From Calliphora vicina (lineage: Eukaryota > Arthropoda > Insecta > Diptera > Calliphoridae), in the NCBI RefSeq assembly GCF_958450345.1, contig NC_088782.1, forward strand, positions 104,810,358 to 104,874,357: DNA of 64,000 nucleotides. Reading direction: 5' to 3'. The first letter of the stretch is position 1; every line of letters starts with the position of its first letter. Under the pieces are notes generated by a model, which was not told the origin of the DNA, made no database searches, and saw only the letters and a list, made by a program, of their open reading frames with translations. Both the position numbers and the translations under genes were made by a program. This document shows, piece by piece, positions 23,344-34,240 of the stretch.

Positions 23344-23835
23344 CATTTGAGATTTTTTTATAAATATTTAACGTTTTTTACATTCAAAATGTAGTTGTGA
23401 TGTTTACTTTAACCATTTCAACATTTTTACAAGTTTTTGTTTTCAATATTATTGTCACGGTAACTATTTATATGATTGTGGTAACCATAATATGGTTAAT
23501 TTAAGATTCAGATGATTGTATCAATCATATATATGGTTACAGTAAACAAGTATATGTTTATGATAACCATTATTATGATGAAGGACTTACCATATTATGC
23601 TGCTCTCGGCCTGTGGATATCATAATCTAAGAACAACATATTATGATATAATGATTCATCATAAATATGGTTGTCACAAACTTGTTTACTATAACTATAT
23701 ATATGAATGATAAAAAGTTACTGTGACTATAATATTGATAAAAAAAACTTGTAAAAATATTGAAATGGTCACAGTAAACATGCACAGCTATATTTATTCT
23801 CTGGATGTATACTCGAAAATCCATTTGAGATTTTT
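23344..23835. mobile_element. Long imperfect inverted repeat flanked by a 14-bp direct repeat
   Basis: The left arm (about 23397-23600) has TGTTTACTTTAACCATTTCA, TTTTTACAAGTTTTTG and GGTTACAGTAAACAAG. The right arm (about 23620-23790) is its diverged reverse complement (CTTGTAAAAATATTG, TGGTCACAGTAAACATG, CTTGTTTACTATAACTA). The direct repeat CATTTGAGATTTTT lies at 23344-23357 and 23822-23835, some 40-50 bp outside the arms. The arms also contain internal GTAACC/GGTTAC inverted motifs. It is a foldback or MITE-like element of unknown class. Confidence 0.65.
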
Positions 23836-23965
23836 AATAGAAAATTCCACAATTTTTAAATGAAATTTTACAGTTATTTCGAATTTTTAGTTATAATTGA
23901 AAATCCAACAATTTCAAAAAACCTTTCAAAAAATTAAATGGGTTTTTTTTATATTTTTGCAAATA

Positions 23966-24754
23966 CAGGCAAATCCCGGTATAACAAATCTCACTTTAAC
24001 GAAAATCCGATATAACCAACAACCATATTTTTATGGTTATTATTATATAACGAACGTTTCAACAATTTTGTACTCAAACGAACGATAACATTGGTAACAT
24101 TGAGAGTTATATCAAGCTATCAAAAATGGCTCAAATAATCATCGATCTATAAAGAATGATGTGTATCCCCTTGTGAAAAAGAGGTAAAAACACATTCCAG
24201 TTAAAATAATTGCTTTAAAATTCAGAGCCCTAGAAATACAAAAAGGCTTTATAATGGTAGATTTCATACAAGTGATATCTGTTGAAGGCTTCTTAAAGAA
24301 TCAGCATACAATTTACAGTTGAGCACGATCTAGCTCCTGATGTTATTCTCAAAGCGAATAAAACTGATATCTATTGTTAAATAATACCAGATAAAATGTT
24401 TGTTTACACTAGAGATCTAATGGTCCAGGAAGAAAGTTATCGGATAATAGACTAATAATTTTGGTTAACGCTAATAAATGTGGAACAAAGAGATTAAATA
24501 TTTTCTTTGAAAGGCAAATAAACTCCGCTCTTTTCATAAAAAAGTGCTGTTGTAAATTATCTTCATTGAAATAATGGATATTTTTAATGGTAGAACCGGA
24601 ATCCCTTTCAATGAGTGCTTTAATAATCATTGGTAATGCCTCTCTAGTCGAGCTAAAGTTACACTTATTCATAAAATATATCTCGATATAACGAATTTTT
24701 CGATTTAACGAATGGGCCTGACAACATATCGTTCGTTATACCGGGATTTGCCTG
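23966..24754. mobile_element. pogo/Tigger-like Tc1-mariner element with TA duplication
   Basis: The terminal inverted repeats CAGGCAAATCCCGGTATAAC (23966) and its exact complement (ending at 24754) are flanked by TA on both sides. Subterminal TATAACGAA-type motifs are typical of pogo-group elements. At 789 bp it is too short for a full transposase. A minus-strand frame of 87 codons (24409-24672, SSTREALPMIIKALIE) might be a transposase C-terminal scrap, but I could not confirm it. The interior shows no catalytic DDE/D motif. It is a non-autonomous or internally deleted copy. Confidence 0.85.
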
Positions 24755-25236
24755 TATTTACCATAGCAAAGTAATTTAGAACATATTGGAGTATTCAAAA
24801 AAGGACTTAATTTTTTGAATCCTACTACAGGATTACAGACAATTTATATTGTATTTGAAATTTACATAACAAATAGTTCTAATTTGGAGGACCCTGGTCC
24901 TCGTAGTGACAGAAATATTTTAATTATTTTTAATTTTTAATATTTTCTATAAAGTAATCTTGCAGATACATGTAATTGTTTTATACTTTTTTTACATTTT
25001 TGAAATCAACTAAAAACATAGAATGCAAACACTTTTATACGCAAAAAAAAATTAAAAATACGAAATTGGGTCAATAGTCCGAGTTTTTTTTAAGTTTCCC
25101 TGCTCTTGTCTGTCAGTTGACACCTGTCAAAATTTTAACATGCTGCGTCATTTAGTTTGTGTTTGACAGCCATTGATAGCAGGCTACCTCGTGACTCGAG
25201 GTAAAATGCTGCGAAAAAAAATAATCACTCTTTTAT

Positions 25237-25490
25237 ATGCTAGGCTTAATAAATACTATGGGAACTCTGCACCATATATTTCAAAACGATGAACATTCTG
25301 GAAACCCATTTGTGGTCTCTACACCCGAAACTATTGAAAAAAATCACGATATGGTCGATCGGAGATTTAAAGTCCGAGAGATTGTGGAAGCCATTTGTAT
25401 CTCACATTGTTCAGTGGTTTAAATTTTTAATGATCCCTTGGGTATGAGAAAGCTTTCCGAAAGATGGCTGTCGCGCACAGTGGAGCCATT
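25237..25490 (+). pseudogene. mariner transposase, N-terminal part of one gene, truncated
   Basis: The frame reads DEHSGNPFVVSTPETIEKNH, then DMVDRRFKVREIVEAICIS, HCSVV and, after a stop at about 25420, ILNDPLGMRKLSERWLSRT. This is the second helix-turn-helix and the linker of mariner transposases (pattern TPE.I.K....V..DRR.K.REIAEA..IS...V..IL...LGMRKL.ARW.PR). The sequence stops being mariner at about 25490, before the first catalytic Asp. It cannot be active. In the family, the protein binds the inverted repeats and cuts and pastes at TA. Confidence 0.88.
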
Positions 25491-25878
25491 TGAGTTTTTT
25501 CGTTTCAAAAATCATAACTTTTGAACGAAATGAGATAATCAAAAAATTAAAAGACGTATGATAGATAATTGATCGGCCTATGAAATGAGTGTTTGAAAAT
25601 GGTTATACACCTTTCAGGTGCCTACTCATGGGTTAGCAAAGTTGAAATTTGTGAAAAAATCAATTTTAAAGAAGTGGCCACTTAAAATCCGGACGGATTA
25701 AAGCGAGCATAACTTTTAAATGAAACAACGTATGTTAACATTGTATACATGAAATTAAAGGTAAATTATTAAGCTTTAAAAAAATATAACTGCAGGTTTA
25801 TGTGTCTTTATTTCGAGTACATTTTCTGGCCTTTCTTTTTATGCCTCCTATTAATAGCTGCACAACATTACTTCCCAC
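25491..25878. other. Probable non-coding part of a Tc1-like element
   Basis: CACAGTGGAGCCATTTGAG at 25477-25495 marks the point where the mariner scrap ends and unrelated DNA begins, and may be an element terminus. No coding similarity is seen until the minus-strand transposase scrap at 25879. Confidence 0.3.
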
Positions 25879-26043
25879 TTATACCATTATTTCAGCATAT
25901 TTATTCCACTTTGTTCTCATCAAAATCTGGTTATTTGCTGTACCTGCACTCTTTTTCAATTTACGTTTAACAATTCTCCAACAGATCTCGATTGGACGAA
26001 GATTTGGGCAATTTGCTTAATTGATGTGTTTTGCTATAACATC
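25879..26043 (-). pseudogene. Tc1/mariner-superfamily transposase C-terminal scrap
   Basis: Read on the minus strand the frame gives DVIAKHIN, a stop, then ANCPNLRPIEICWRIVKRKL and KKSAGTANNQILMRTK. The NCP.LRPIE.FW..VK pattern is the region around the last catalytic acidic residue in Tc1/mariner-type DDE transposases; the E of PIE is present. The upstream part of the gene is not recognisable. Confidence 0.7.
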
Positions 26044-26272
26044 AATATTATTCTCATTAGTTGTATTTGAGTAATGACAACTTGACTAAAACTTTGTATC
26101 AGATGTGTGATGTCTTATAAATGATAACAATCGCTTTTCCAAACTATCTTTTTATATATAATTCTGAAAATTCTTTAAAAACATTTCTGAAAATCTTGAC
26201 TCTTCTAACAGCAGCTGCGGATTGCCTGCCAAAGTAATATTTTTGTTCAATTTTACGTATTCATATTTAAAG
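26044..26272. other. Flank between Tc1-like scrap and hAT element
   Basis: AT-rich, with no recognised content except the left target duplication ATTTAAAG at 26265-26272. Confidence 0.4.
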
Positions 26273-27191
26273 CAGTGTTTAAAAAGCTACTATAACTAAC
26301 AAATTTTTAACTGTTGCTACAACTACTGCTTCAAAAAAGTGTATGTAGCGGTAGCAGTAGCATTTGTCTTTTTTCGTTTTCTTGTTTTTTTTTTAAACTA
26401 CTGCTACCTTCAAAATATAAAACTCTTAACAGAGCAGTAGTAATGAAACATGAATTGTAAATGGAGTAGTAGCATAAAAATACAAATCATTGCTACTGCT
26501 CTTCATCGAGTATTAATTTTTATTATTTAGAAATAAGGTAGCAGTTAAGTAGCAGTTGATGCAGCAGTTAAGGTAGCAATAAAAGTAGTCAAAAAAGAAA
26601 ATATTCAGTCATAACACCAAAATTGACAGAATTAAACACTGTGTGTTGTTTTTGTTTTGAGAGTGTTTGAAAGAATTATTCGTTTTTATTCGTCTCAGAT
26701 GTTCGTGTTGTCTGTGTTATAACAAAAAAGCCGAACTTTTGTTTACAACACGACCAACTTACACAAATATACATTCACAACAACAACACACAATATACTT
26801 TTTTGGCTGAAGATTTTTATTTTTGACTTATTTTATTGCTACCTCAACTGCTACTTAGCTGCTACTTCAACTGCTACTTAACTGCTACTTCTTCTACTAC
26901 CTCAACTGCTACTTCTATTACTCCTAATTTTAAAATTAGCAGAATTAATAAAAAACTAATGACTCTGCTACATCAAAACTTTTTCTTTTTTAAGGTAGCA
27001 ATAGAAAATAAATTACTCTGCTACTTTTAAATTTTTCTTTTATTGATGCTACTACAACTACTGCTACCAAAATGTGAAGGTAGCAGTAGTAGTAGTAATT
27101 GATTGACTCCGAGTTTTTATTAATTTTTTAACTAGACTACTTGTGTTTTTTCGTTGCTACTGCTACTTGTAGTCTAGTTTTTTAAACACTG
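26273..27191. mobile_element. Non-autonomous hAT element with 8-bp target duplication
   Basis: The element begins CAGTGTTTAAAAAGCTAC and ends with the complement of CAGTGTTTAAAAAACTAG. The flanks carry an exact 8-bp direct repeat, ATTTAAAG, at 26265-26272 and 27192-27199. A CAGTG tip and an 8-bp duplication are hallmarks of the hAT superfamily. Both subterminal regions are packed with GTAGCAGTAG or CTACTGCTAC motifs. A denser run (AACTGCTACTT and variants) fills 26838-26925. No transposase is present; the 64-codon frame at 26836-27030 is the motif array in translation. Short motif arrays near hAT ends usually bind transposase. Confidence 0.92.
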
Positions 27192-27764
27192 ATTTAAAGA
27201 CCACAGAAATTTTAAAATTTGAAAAATGGATAGTTGGTAAATATCGATTTACTTGGACAAATACAAATAAACCAGTACACGTTGTTTTAATTCTGTTCTT
27301 AATAAATAGATCTATCAATTGAATCAAAAATACTGACGATCCCTTACATAGTTTTCGATATATTTGGGGGATTCAAACGGTCTCCTATTATGTCATAAAA
27401 TATTTTTTTAGTTTAAAAAATTTTTTGTTGGGTTTTAAACAAAAAGGTTATAAACTAATAAGATTTTTTGAGCTATCATAAAATAACTCTATTTTGTTTG
27501 CAGAACAACAGGAATTTGTTTAAACTAAAAAAATATTTTACAACATTATGACAATACGACTTAATAGCAGACCGTTTGAATCCCCCAATTGTATCTGAAA
27601 TCGAACCAGATTACTTAAAAAATTATTTGTTTTTTTTTGAAAACGGAAATAAGTGAAATTCTGAACCAAAAATCTGATTGTAATAAGAGTAGCATATTTG
27701 AAATCGTTGGACAATTTACTGTACAACAGGTTTATTCAATATTTTTTAGGGGCACAGGAAAGTT
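27192..27764. other. No gene seen
   Basis: AT-rich sequence with an internal inverted pair: ACAAACGGTCTCC... type sequence near 27375 and CAGACCGTTTGAATCCCCC near 27570 are complementary over about 16 bp. Decayed transposon DNA is possible. Confidence 0.35.
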
Positions 27765-28072
27765 TTGATTTTGCAACCTCTCTTGTTTGCTCACAATCTG
27801 GTGCGCAAAAGGCTAAACACATGTGGAGTTTCCATGCCAAAAATCCATAAATTGGGCTACGATATATCAACGATAAAATCATCTCACAAAAAATACCTAT
27901 TTTTTATGACCACAATAAATCCTATTTTTTTGCAAGAGATAAAAAGACTGGAGAAATATTGGACAAAGTGTATAGAGCTCAAAGACGACTATGTTAAAAA
28001 ATAAAATAATTTGTTATCCAAAAACCTGTGTTTTATTCAAAAAGGCACGGACTTTTTGACACACACTATTAT
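27765..28072 (+). pseudogene. mariner transposase C-terminus and 3' inverted repeat
   Basis: The frame ends QEIKRLEKYWTKCIELKDDY then VKK and a stop at 28004, the standard mariner C-terminus (..RW.KCIE..GDYVEK). About 40 bp later GGCACGGACTTTTTGACACAC looks like a mariner 3' inverted repeat. Upstream residues from 27765 are in frame but only weakly mariner-like. The PPYSPDLAP-D catalytic region was not found. The 5' part of the element is missing. It is a different family from the N-terminal scrap at 25237. Confidence 0.75.
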
Positions 28073-28539
28073 AGATGACTGTATTATCGCAAAATTGTGT
28101 TCTAGACATTCTATTATATCCAAAACATGCACCAAGCTGGAGCTCGCATTATGGTCAATGGAAAACGTTATATGGATGCATCGATCTATTTCCATTCATC
28201 GATTTATTGAAATCAAAATTTGGCAATACCTTGATTTCGAGAAATCACTGCTTTTTGCTTATAAATCAGCAACAATAGATGCCTTGCTGGCCAATTAATC
28301 ATGACATAAGGTCAGCAAGGCTTGAAAAAGTGGCCAAAAATTATATGTTTAGAATGTGCTACATCAAACACAGATGCGGTGCTCAAAATTATTTTCTAAT
28401 CTTAATTCCATATATTGATCTTTCGAATAAAAATAATTGTTTGATTAAAATTTACTTTTTTGTGTTATTTTTCACAGTAGAACTTAAAAACAAGTTACAA
28501 CTGTATATTCGGCTCCTCCTGCATACATATTTTTTAGGT
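28073..28539. other. Unassigned sequence with overlapping open frames
   Basis: Three overlapping plus-strand frames of 67-95 codons occur (28011-28298, 28075-28278, 28279-28542). None shows a domain I recognise. GAAAAAGTGGCCAAAAATTATATG near 28325 has coding-like composition. It could be transposon-derived. Confidence 0.3.
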
Positions 28540-29282
28540 TAATATATATGGGAGCTATAACCAATTATAGGCCGATCATCATATAATTAGGTATAGCGAT
28601 TTTGGTATATGTGGGGATTATTTATGACGAATTTCAACTTAATAGCGACATTTATCAGACATTTATGCTTATTTAAGTGATTTTCGGAAGTGAACTATAT
28701 ATGGGGGCGACGGTCAAATATGGGCCGATCCACAAAAAATTTAGTGTTGTGATTTCTTTTAGCACGAAACTTATTTTTGCTAAATTTTGTATAGATACTG
28801 CAATTCTGAAGGCATTTATAGACCATAGAACCATATTTCGGGAAGAAATTTGTATGGGGGCTAGGAGAAATCATGGACCGATTCCTATAATTTTTACCAG
28901 AGTTAGTCCTTCTATTATAAAAATGACGTGTGTAAAGTTTTTATGGTATTATCTGCAATATATTTACACAAATAACCAAAAATATATGAAAATTGACAAT
29001 TTTTTTTTTTAGGTTGTCTCACATTTTGGTTCATAGCTCTGGCTCTACTGAACCGATTTTGCTGATTCTCAACACCAAACTGCTTAGGACAACTTAGGAC
29101 GTGAGTGTGTTTTACACAGACGCACAGACAGACGGACATGGCTCAATCGACTTAGAATTTCATAAGGATCAATAATATTTATACTTTGTTGGGTCTCTGA
29201 TGAATATTTCTCAATGTTACACACGGAATGACAAACTTATATATACCCACATTCACCACTTATGGTGGTGGAGGGTATAAAT
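28540..29282 (+). mobile_element. HINE-B, 3' part
   Basis: It starts within the body at ATATATGGGAGCTATAACC and carries the last modules (cores at about 28546, 28700 and 28855, again about 153 bp apart). Then come ACGTGAGTGTG, ACAGACGGACATGGC, TTGGGTCTCTGATG, GGAATGACAAAC and the terminal TTCACCACTTATGGTGG hairpin ending GGAGGGTATA. The 5' two thirds are absent. Confidence 0.88.
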
Positions 29283-29499
29283 ACACCCTTTATAGCAGAT
29301 AACTAGGTGAAATAAAGAGGATTTCTTTACCATCACACTTGCATTATTACAGAGTTTTATTCATTAAAATTTTACAAGTTACAAGCTGCAAAAATTTACC
29401 TAACCAGAGTTGGTATACTTTTGATACCCAATGGTAAAATAATCAATTTTCATCTACGATTCTTTCATACATAATTTTGCTAGCCAGTTCTTGAGTGTC

Positions 29500-30690
29500 A
29501 TTTCAACCCCAAGTGTCATTAGATATTAGACTTCAAGATTTATTTTTCTTAAGTTTCATCAAAATCGGACCAAAAATACAAAACATTTTCACAAATTTGA
29601 CCTTTGACCTTCACGATTTAAGGTTTCCCATTTTAGTAAAAGTTTCGGACTATATTTAAAATTATCTGGACAATAATTGGAAATTGAGCTCATTCGCCAA
29701 AATATGGCCAAAAAATTAGTTTTTCTCGAAAATCGCAAAATATAAATCGCAGGTACGGAAAAACTATAGGATTTATTGTCATACATTTTCATATTTTTAT
29801 TCCCTATTGTATGCTCAATAAATTCCAATGTGATGATGAACAAAATTCTGAAATTTGTTTAACAAAATTTTTAAAAATTTAAAAATGAAGTTTTGAAATT
29901 GCCTTTAAAAAAAATATTTTTTTTCGCAGGCATGAGAATAGGTTATCGGTATCATATGAAGACAAAAACTTATATACAAGTAAATATGGTTATATTTTAA
30001 CTTCAAATGTGCTTATCTTTAACTTAAATATAAAATATTTTGTCTTTCTATTGGAAATTCCAAATATTGAAAAAATTGACCTTTGACCTTCACGATTTAA
30101 GGTTTAACGTTTTCCCATTTTAGTAAAACTTTCAGACTATATTTAAAATTATCTGGACAATAATATTCTGAATAAATTCTACTTCAAATTCATAACACTA
30201 AGGAAATTGAGCTCATTCGCCAAAATATGGCCAAAAAATTAGTTTTTCTCGAAAATCACAAAATATAAATCGCAGGTACGGAAAAACTATAGGAGGCATT
30301 GTCATATATTCTTCATATTTTTATTCCCTATTGTATGCTCAATAAATTCCAATGTGATGATGAACAAAATTCTGAAATTTGTTTAACAAAATTTTTAAAA
30401 ATTTAAAAATGAAGCTTTGAAATTGGCGTTAAAAAAATAAAATTTGTTTGGTCATCCCTGCGAATATGTTATCGGTATCCTACGTAGACAAAAACTCATA
30501 AATATGGTTACATTTTAACTAAAAATGTTCTTTTATTTTAATATTTCTTAAAGTATGTTAATTTTGTTCGTACATTTCTTTTTTTTAATAACTTTAACAT
30601 TTTTTAACCAATTTTTGTGTTTAATATTTTATTAGAACGACAATTACGTACACATTTCGATTATTTTAAATTAAATTGCAAAAGTAATTT
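29500..30690 (-). repeat. Repeat F, second copy, with internal 480-bp tandem duplication
   Basis: Reverse orientation relative to 20425-21250. The segment from TTGACCTTTGACCTTCACG occurs at about 29597 and again at about 30077. Each is followed in order by GAGCTCATTCGCCAAAATA, AAATCGCAGGTACGG or a close variant, ATTCCAATGTGATGATG and a CGGTATC block with GACAAAAACT. The two units are about 480 bp apart. The copy ends with AACGACAATTACGTAC near 30640, the counterpart of 20470. Class unknown. Confidence 0.8.
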
Positions 30691-30914
30691 TTAATGGCAA
30701 AATTTTTACAAAAACTGAAAGAATTTAATTTTTCCCCTTGTATACATCTCAAAAGTTCAGTGGGCTTGGGTATTAACCCCAACCAAAAATATTTTCAGGA
30801 TGATTTTAAACTGTGGATGAGACTAGCAAAAAGCCAACTTTTGTTTATTAACCACAAGCGTGGTATTTTATTATTGAAATTAAAAAATATTTGTATATTT
30901 TTAAATTATTTCTA
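30691..30914. other. No gene seen
   Basis: A 73-codon plus-strand frame (30694-30915) has no recognised domain, starts in repeat F sequence and ends at the GTAACGG motif block. Treated as chance. Confidence 0.4.
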
Positions 30915-30990
30915 GACTAACGGCAACGGTATTATATTGGTAACGGTAATTGCGGTTATTTCGGTAACGGTAGCTGAGCTGAAAGGATAT
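30915..30990 (+). repeat. Repeat I: GGTAACGGTA motif block, first copy
   Basis: GGCAACGGTATTATATTGG, TAACGGTAATTGCGG, TTTCGGTAACGGTAGC and TGAGCTGAAAGG form a block found again at 60650-60900 and 63080-63230. It looks like the subterminal motif region of a DNA transposon. Only one end is seen here. Confidence 0.6.
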
Positions 30991-32986
30991 TTTTTAAGCA
31001 ACAAAACAAATGAATCTAAGCAAATTATTTAAATTTAAAGATACTACACTATTTAAACACTAAATAGAAGGACGTTTGTTTATAAGTTTTAGCACATTAG
31101 AAAGGGGTCGTTTAACCCTGTTCTCAATGTTTCACATGGTCAAATTCTTTGCAAATATATACATATATTGCGCAAATTACGTTCGACAATTTTCGAACTC
31201 ACACATTGGCACACATTTGACGTGAGCAAATCATTCGGTCACTGTGCAACATTGAGTTTTATAATTTTAGATTTTTCTTCATTGTTGTGAACAAGAATTT
31301 CACCTAAATAACTTACATTTTTTCCTTAAACTTCTCGGTTTGTTGCAAGTACTAGCAATGTACGCAAAAATCTTGCACACAAAAATAATGCACGAGAACG
31401 AAGCAGAAAAGCACCTGTCAATTTTGCACTAATTTATGCAAAAATCAATTAACAAGTTTCAAATTAAAACGGTGTATTTTGTTGTTGGTTTTTGCTGTTT
31501 AGATTTGTTGTATTTTTTTGTTGGTTTTCGGTCAATGTGTAGATAAATGTAAAAATGAACAAGTTTGAGATACACGCAAATTGAAATATTTATATTAATT
31601 CTTTTTTTTTCACATCACACACTCATAGAAAAAACGATTTTTTGTTTATTTTTAAAACAACCACTTCCACATTTTGCTGTTCTTTTTTTTTGAGAAAATA
31701 AGGCAAAATTTATTTTATTTTAATTTTGTTTTTATTTGAATTTATTTATATTTTTTGTTGCTACAAAATTTTGTATAATTTTTCAATCAATTAACATAAA
31801 ACTCTGGCAAGAATTATAACAGCACAGCAACAATAACAACAATAATATTAGAATTAACAAAAAACAAAAGCACACTCTCTCAGTATTGAAAACTAAACAG
31901 TTTAGAACCGAAACCGTACCGAATATTTTCTTTTTATTTCTTTGCTCTGTATTTGATTAATTAATTAGTAGTATGTTATTAGTAGATTATACAATATTTT
32001 AATTAGTGGTAGATATTTTTTGTTTTAATTTTTCGTTTGTTTTTCGCACTATATTTTAAAGCACGTTCGTGTTTAAAAAAATTATTAAAACACTAGAAAA
32101 ACTAATAATGATCTCAACGTAATAAAAATTATAAGAAACAAACTTAAAAAACGCCGAAATTAAATAAAAAAAAAAAACGCTAATTTAAGACGAGACCGAG
32201 CGAAATCGAAAAAAACCGCATTATCGTTCCCTATGGAAAGAGGTTGAAATGAAAACTGACACAAAAGCTGACATGAACAAAATTTTTTAGGTCTAAATTC
32301 ACACATTGGCTAAAATACAACAACTATAGCAACAACAGCAACACAAGCCCCAACCACAACAGCAACAACAACAACACTTTCAACAAGATCTGTCTGTTGT
32401 AGTAAAACGAAACAAAACCGATTGTGGATGATAATTTGCGCTCCACACACTAAACCAAAAGCAACAACTCACATCATGTGTGTATTGTAAATGTGCTCCC
32501 CTCCCCCAAAATGAGTTAAATAATACTCTATAGGAAAAAAGCTTTTTTTTCCTCTTCGTACAATCAATCGAAGAGCTACTTATAGAGTACAAGAGAGCAA
32601 ATATGAACGAGTAGAGAGAAAATCAATTTAATCAATGAAAACAAACAAGAGTGTGATTAATAAACAACAACAACAATGAAAAACCGGTATTAAGCAATTG
32701 CCGGCTTTTAAAAAAATGTGTACAAAGAATTTAGTAGTAAATGAAATAAGTAAACAGAGATACAATTCGTTGGTACTAAGAGAAATGTACCAAAATACCC
32801 AAAAATAAACATGTGAATAATGTACGAGGTTTGTAGCAAAAGTCTGTGTAACCAATTTTAAAAATTAGTTCTAAGTACTTTGAAATTATACTGCATAGTA
32901 AGATGAAAAACGGGCAACATTCCCCTTCAGAAAATGACTTGAACATTCATAATTGTATTATAATAAAGTAAATGAACAAAAACATT
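30991..32986. other. Mostly unique DNA with UTR-like CAA/CAG patch
   Basis: Not shared with other parts of the window. CAACAACAGCAACAC and neighbouring CAA/CAG triplets occur at 32325-32375. CTCTCTCAGTATTG at 31875-31888 contains a TCAGT that matches the insect initiator core. GAGACCGAGCGAAATCG lies near 32190. These resemble fly promoter or leader sequence, but no TATA box, DPE at the correct distance or coding exon could be confirmed. The minus-strand frames here have no domain. Confidence 0.3.
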
Positions 32987-33047
32987 TGGCGTTACAAACA
33001 TTAGCACAAATGCATTATACCCTCCCCACTATGGTGGTGTAAGGTAT
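32987..33047 (+). mobile_element. HINE-A 3' tip
   Basis: GGCGTTACAAACATTAGC, then GCATTATACCCTCCCC, then TATGGTGGTGTAAGGTATA. Only the last 60 bp of the element are present. Confidence 0.75.
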
Positions 33048-33282
33048 AAATATATCGAGCCCTTAGCGCCAAATTATCGTAAGCGACATTTTCTAAATTT
33101 TTTTTATTGCAAAAATTAAAATTTTATGGACCGACTGATGTTTAGAGTTCTCAGAATATCAAAATTGTTAATAGCTTCAAAATTATAGGGGGTAAGATTT
33201 TATCGTAAGTCAATGTTTACATTTTACAGTAAACGAATTTTATCGTAAGCGAAATATAGTGGTATAGAAAAAAAAGAAGGAA
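33048..33282. other. Short spacer with repeated TTATCGTAAG
   Basis: TTATCGTAAGCGA or TTATCGTAAGTCA occurs three times (near 33075, 33200 and 33240) in otherwise plain AT-rich sequence. No known element was recognised. Confidence 0.4.
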
Positions 33283-34240
33283 ATAAATCTGTAACTTCTA
33301 AATGGTTAGATTGGTTTGAATGAAATTTCACATGCGCAAAGAATAAGTGCTGTTGAGTTTAAATTCTGAATGTGGATCTCATGGGCCCACCAGGGGCGCG
33401 ACCAAGGGTCCTCAAAGTAGGACACCTCGGGTTTGTTGCATTTTTAAAACGATCCTATTTCTTCGTTTGTGTTCCGATTTCAAAAGAATTACACATATAA
33501 AAGAATTACACATATCAAGCGCTACAAAAGACCTTGTCGTAGCTATCACTTACCTCTTATAGCTTAAGAGATATTCGAACTTGAAACTAAATTTTCAATA
33601 TTTTTACCCGACCCAGTGTTTTGATAACAGCGTATCCAAATATTTTCCGATTTTCACCAGTTTTTCTTCATTGGACTAACAACATATGTATGTGTCAAAT
33701 AGAAAAAGAACTGTTTAAAAATAATGAATATATCAAAAGTTATATGCATTTGAATTTAAAAAATTTTAAAAAGCCGATTTTTCGCTAATCTTTTGGGAAA
33801 AAAGAACTGTTTTTCTTTTTAAGTTATTACAAAAAATTTCTATGAGGATGTATAAGCAATTTATACTTTCTTAAAGCTAAGTTTTCATAAAATATTTTAA
33901 ATAAAAAAAAATTAAAAATTAAAAATTTTTTTACCGAAGGGACCAGGCCCATTCAAAAAACACCTATTTTTTATGTAAAATTATACTTTAGGGCAAAAAT
34001 TCTCAAATCGCATATTCGATATCAAAATATAGTAACCGATTTTAGATGGCCCAATATGCTTTTAATTATTTTGTAAAGGGTTCCGATAACTCCGACCCTG
34101 GTATGGATATTATAGCCAAAAAACTATAAATTTCCATTTTTGGGATTTTTCAACACTTTTTTGGGAATTGCGGGATGGCTGATAATAAATTTCAAAATTA
34201 ATTTTTATTTTTCCATTTTGAATAGAAAATTTTACATAAA
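33283..34240 (-). mobile_element. FB-E, one arm plus loop
   Basis: The arm runs from AATAAATCTGTAACTTC through CATGGGCCCACCAGGGGC, GTCCTCAAAGTAGGAC, TAGCTTAAGAGATATTC and CGATTTTTCGCTAATC to about 33810. The loop follows with GGGACCAGGCCCATTC, AAATCGCATATTCGATATC and GGTATGGATATTATAGCC, reversed with respect to the copy at 16868. The second arm is missing, and HINE-C sequence begins at about 34240. Confidence 0.75.

Noticed and set aside
25802..26020. 72-codon plus-strand frame
   Set aside because: It is the antisense of the Tc1/mariner-type transposase scrap, which has the recognisable motif on the minus strand.
26836..27030. 64-codon frame with Ser/Thr-rich peptide
   Set aside because: It is the CTGCTACT motif array of the non-autonomous hAT element.
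28011..28542. Overlapping plus-strand frames after the mariner C-terminus
   Set aside because: No recognised motif in any of the three frames; they lie beyond the likely mariner 3' end.
32824..32860. TACGAGGTTTGTAGCAAAAG as a mariner inverted repeat
   Set aside because: It resembles a mariner tip, but no partner end or transposase sequence was found nearby.
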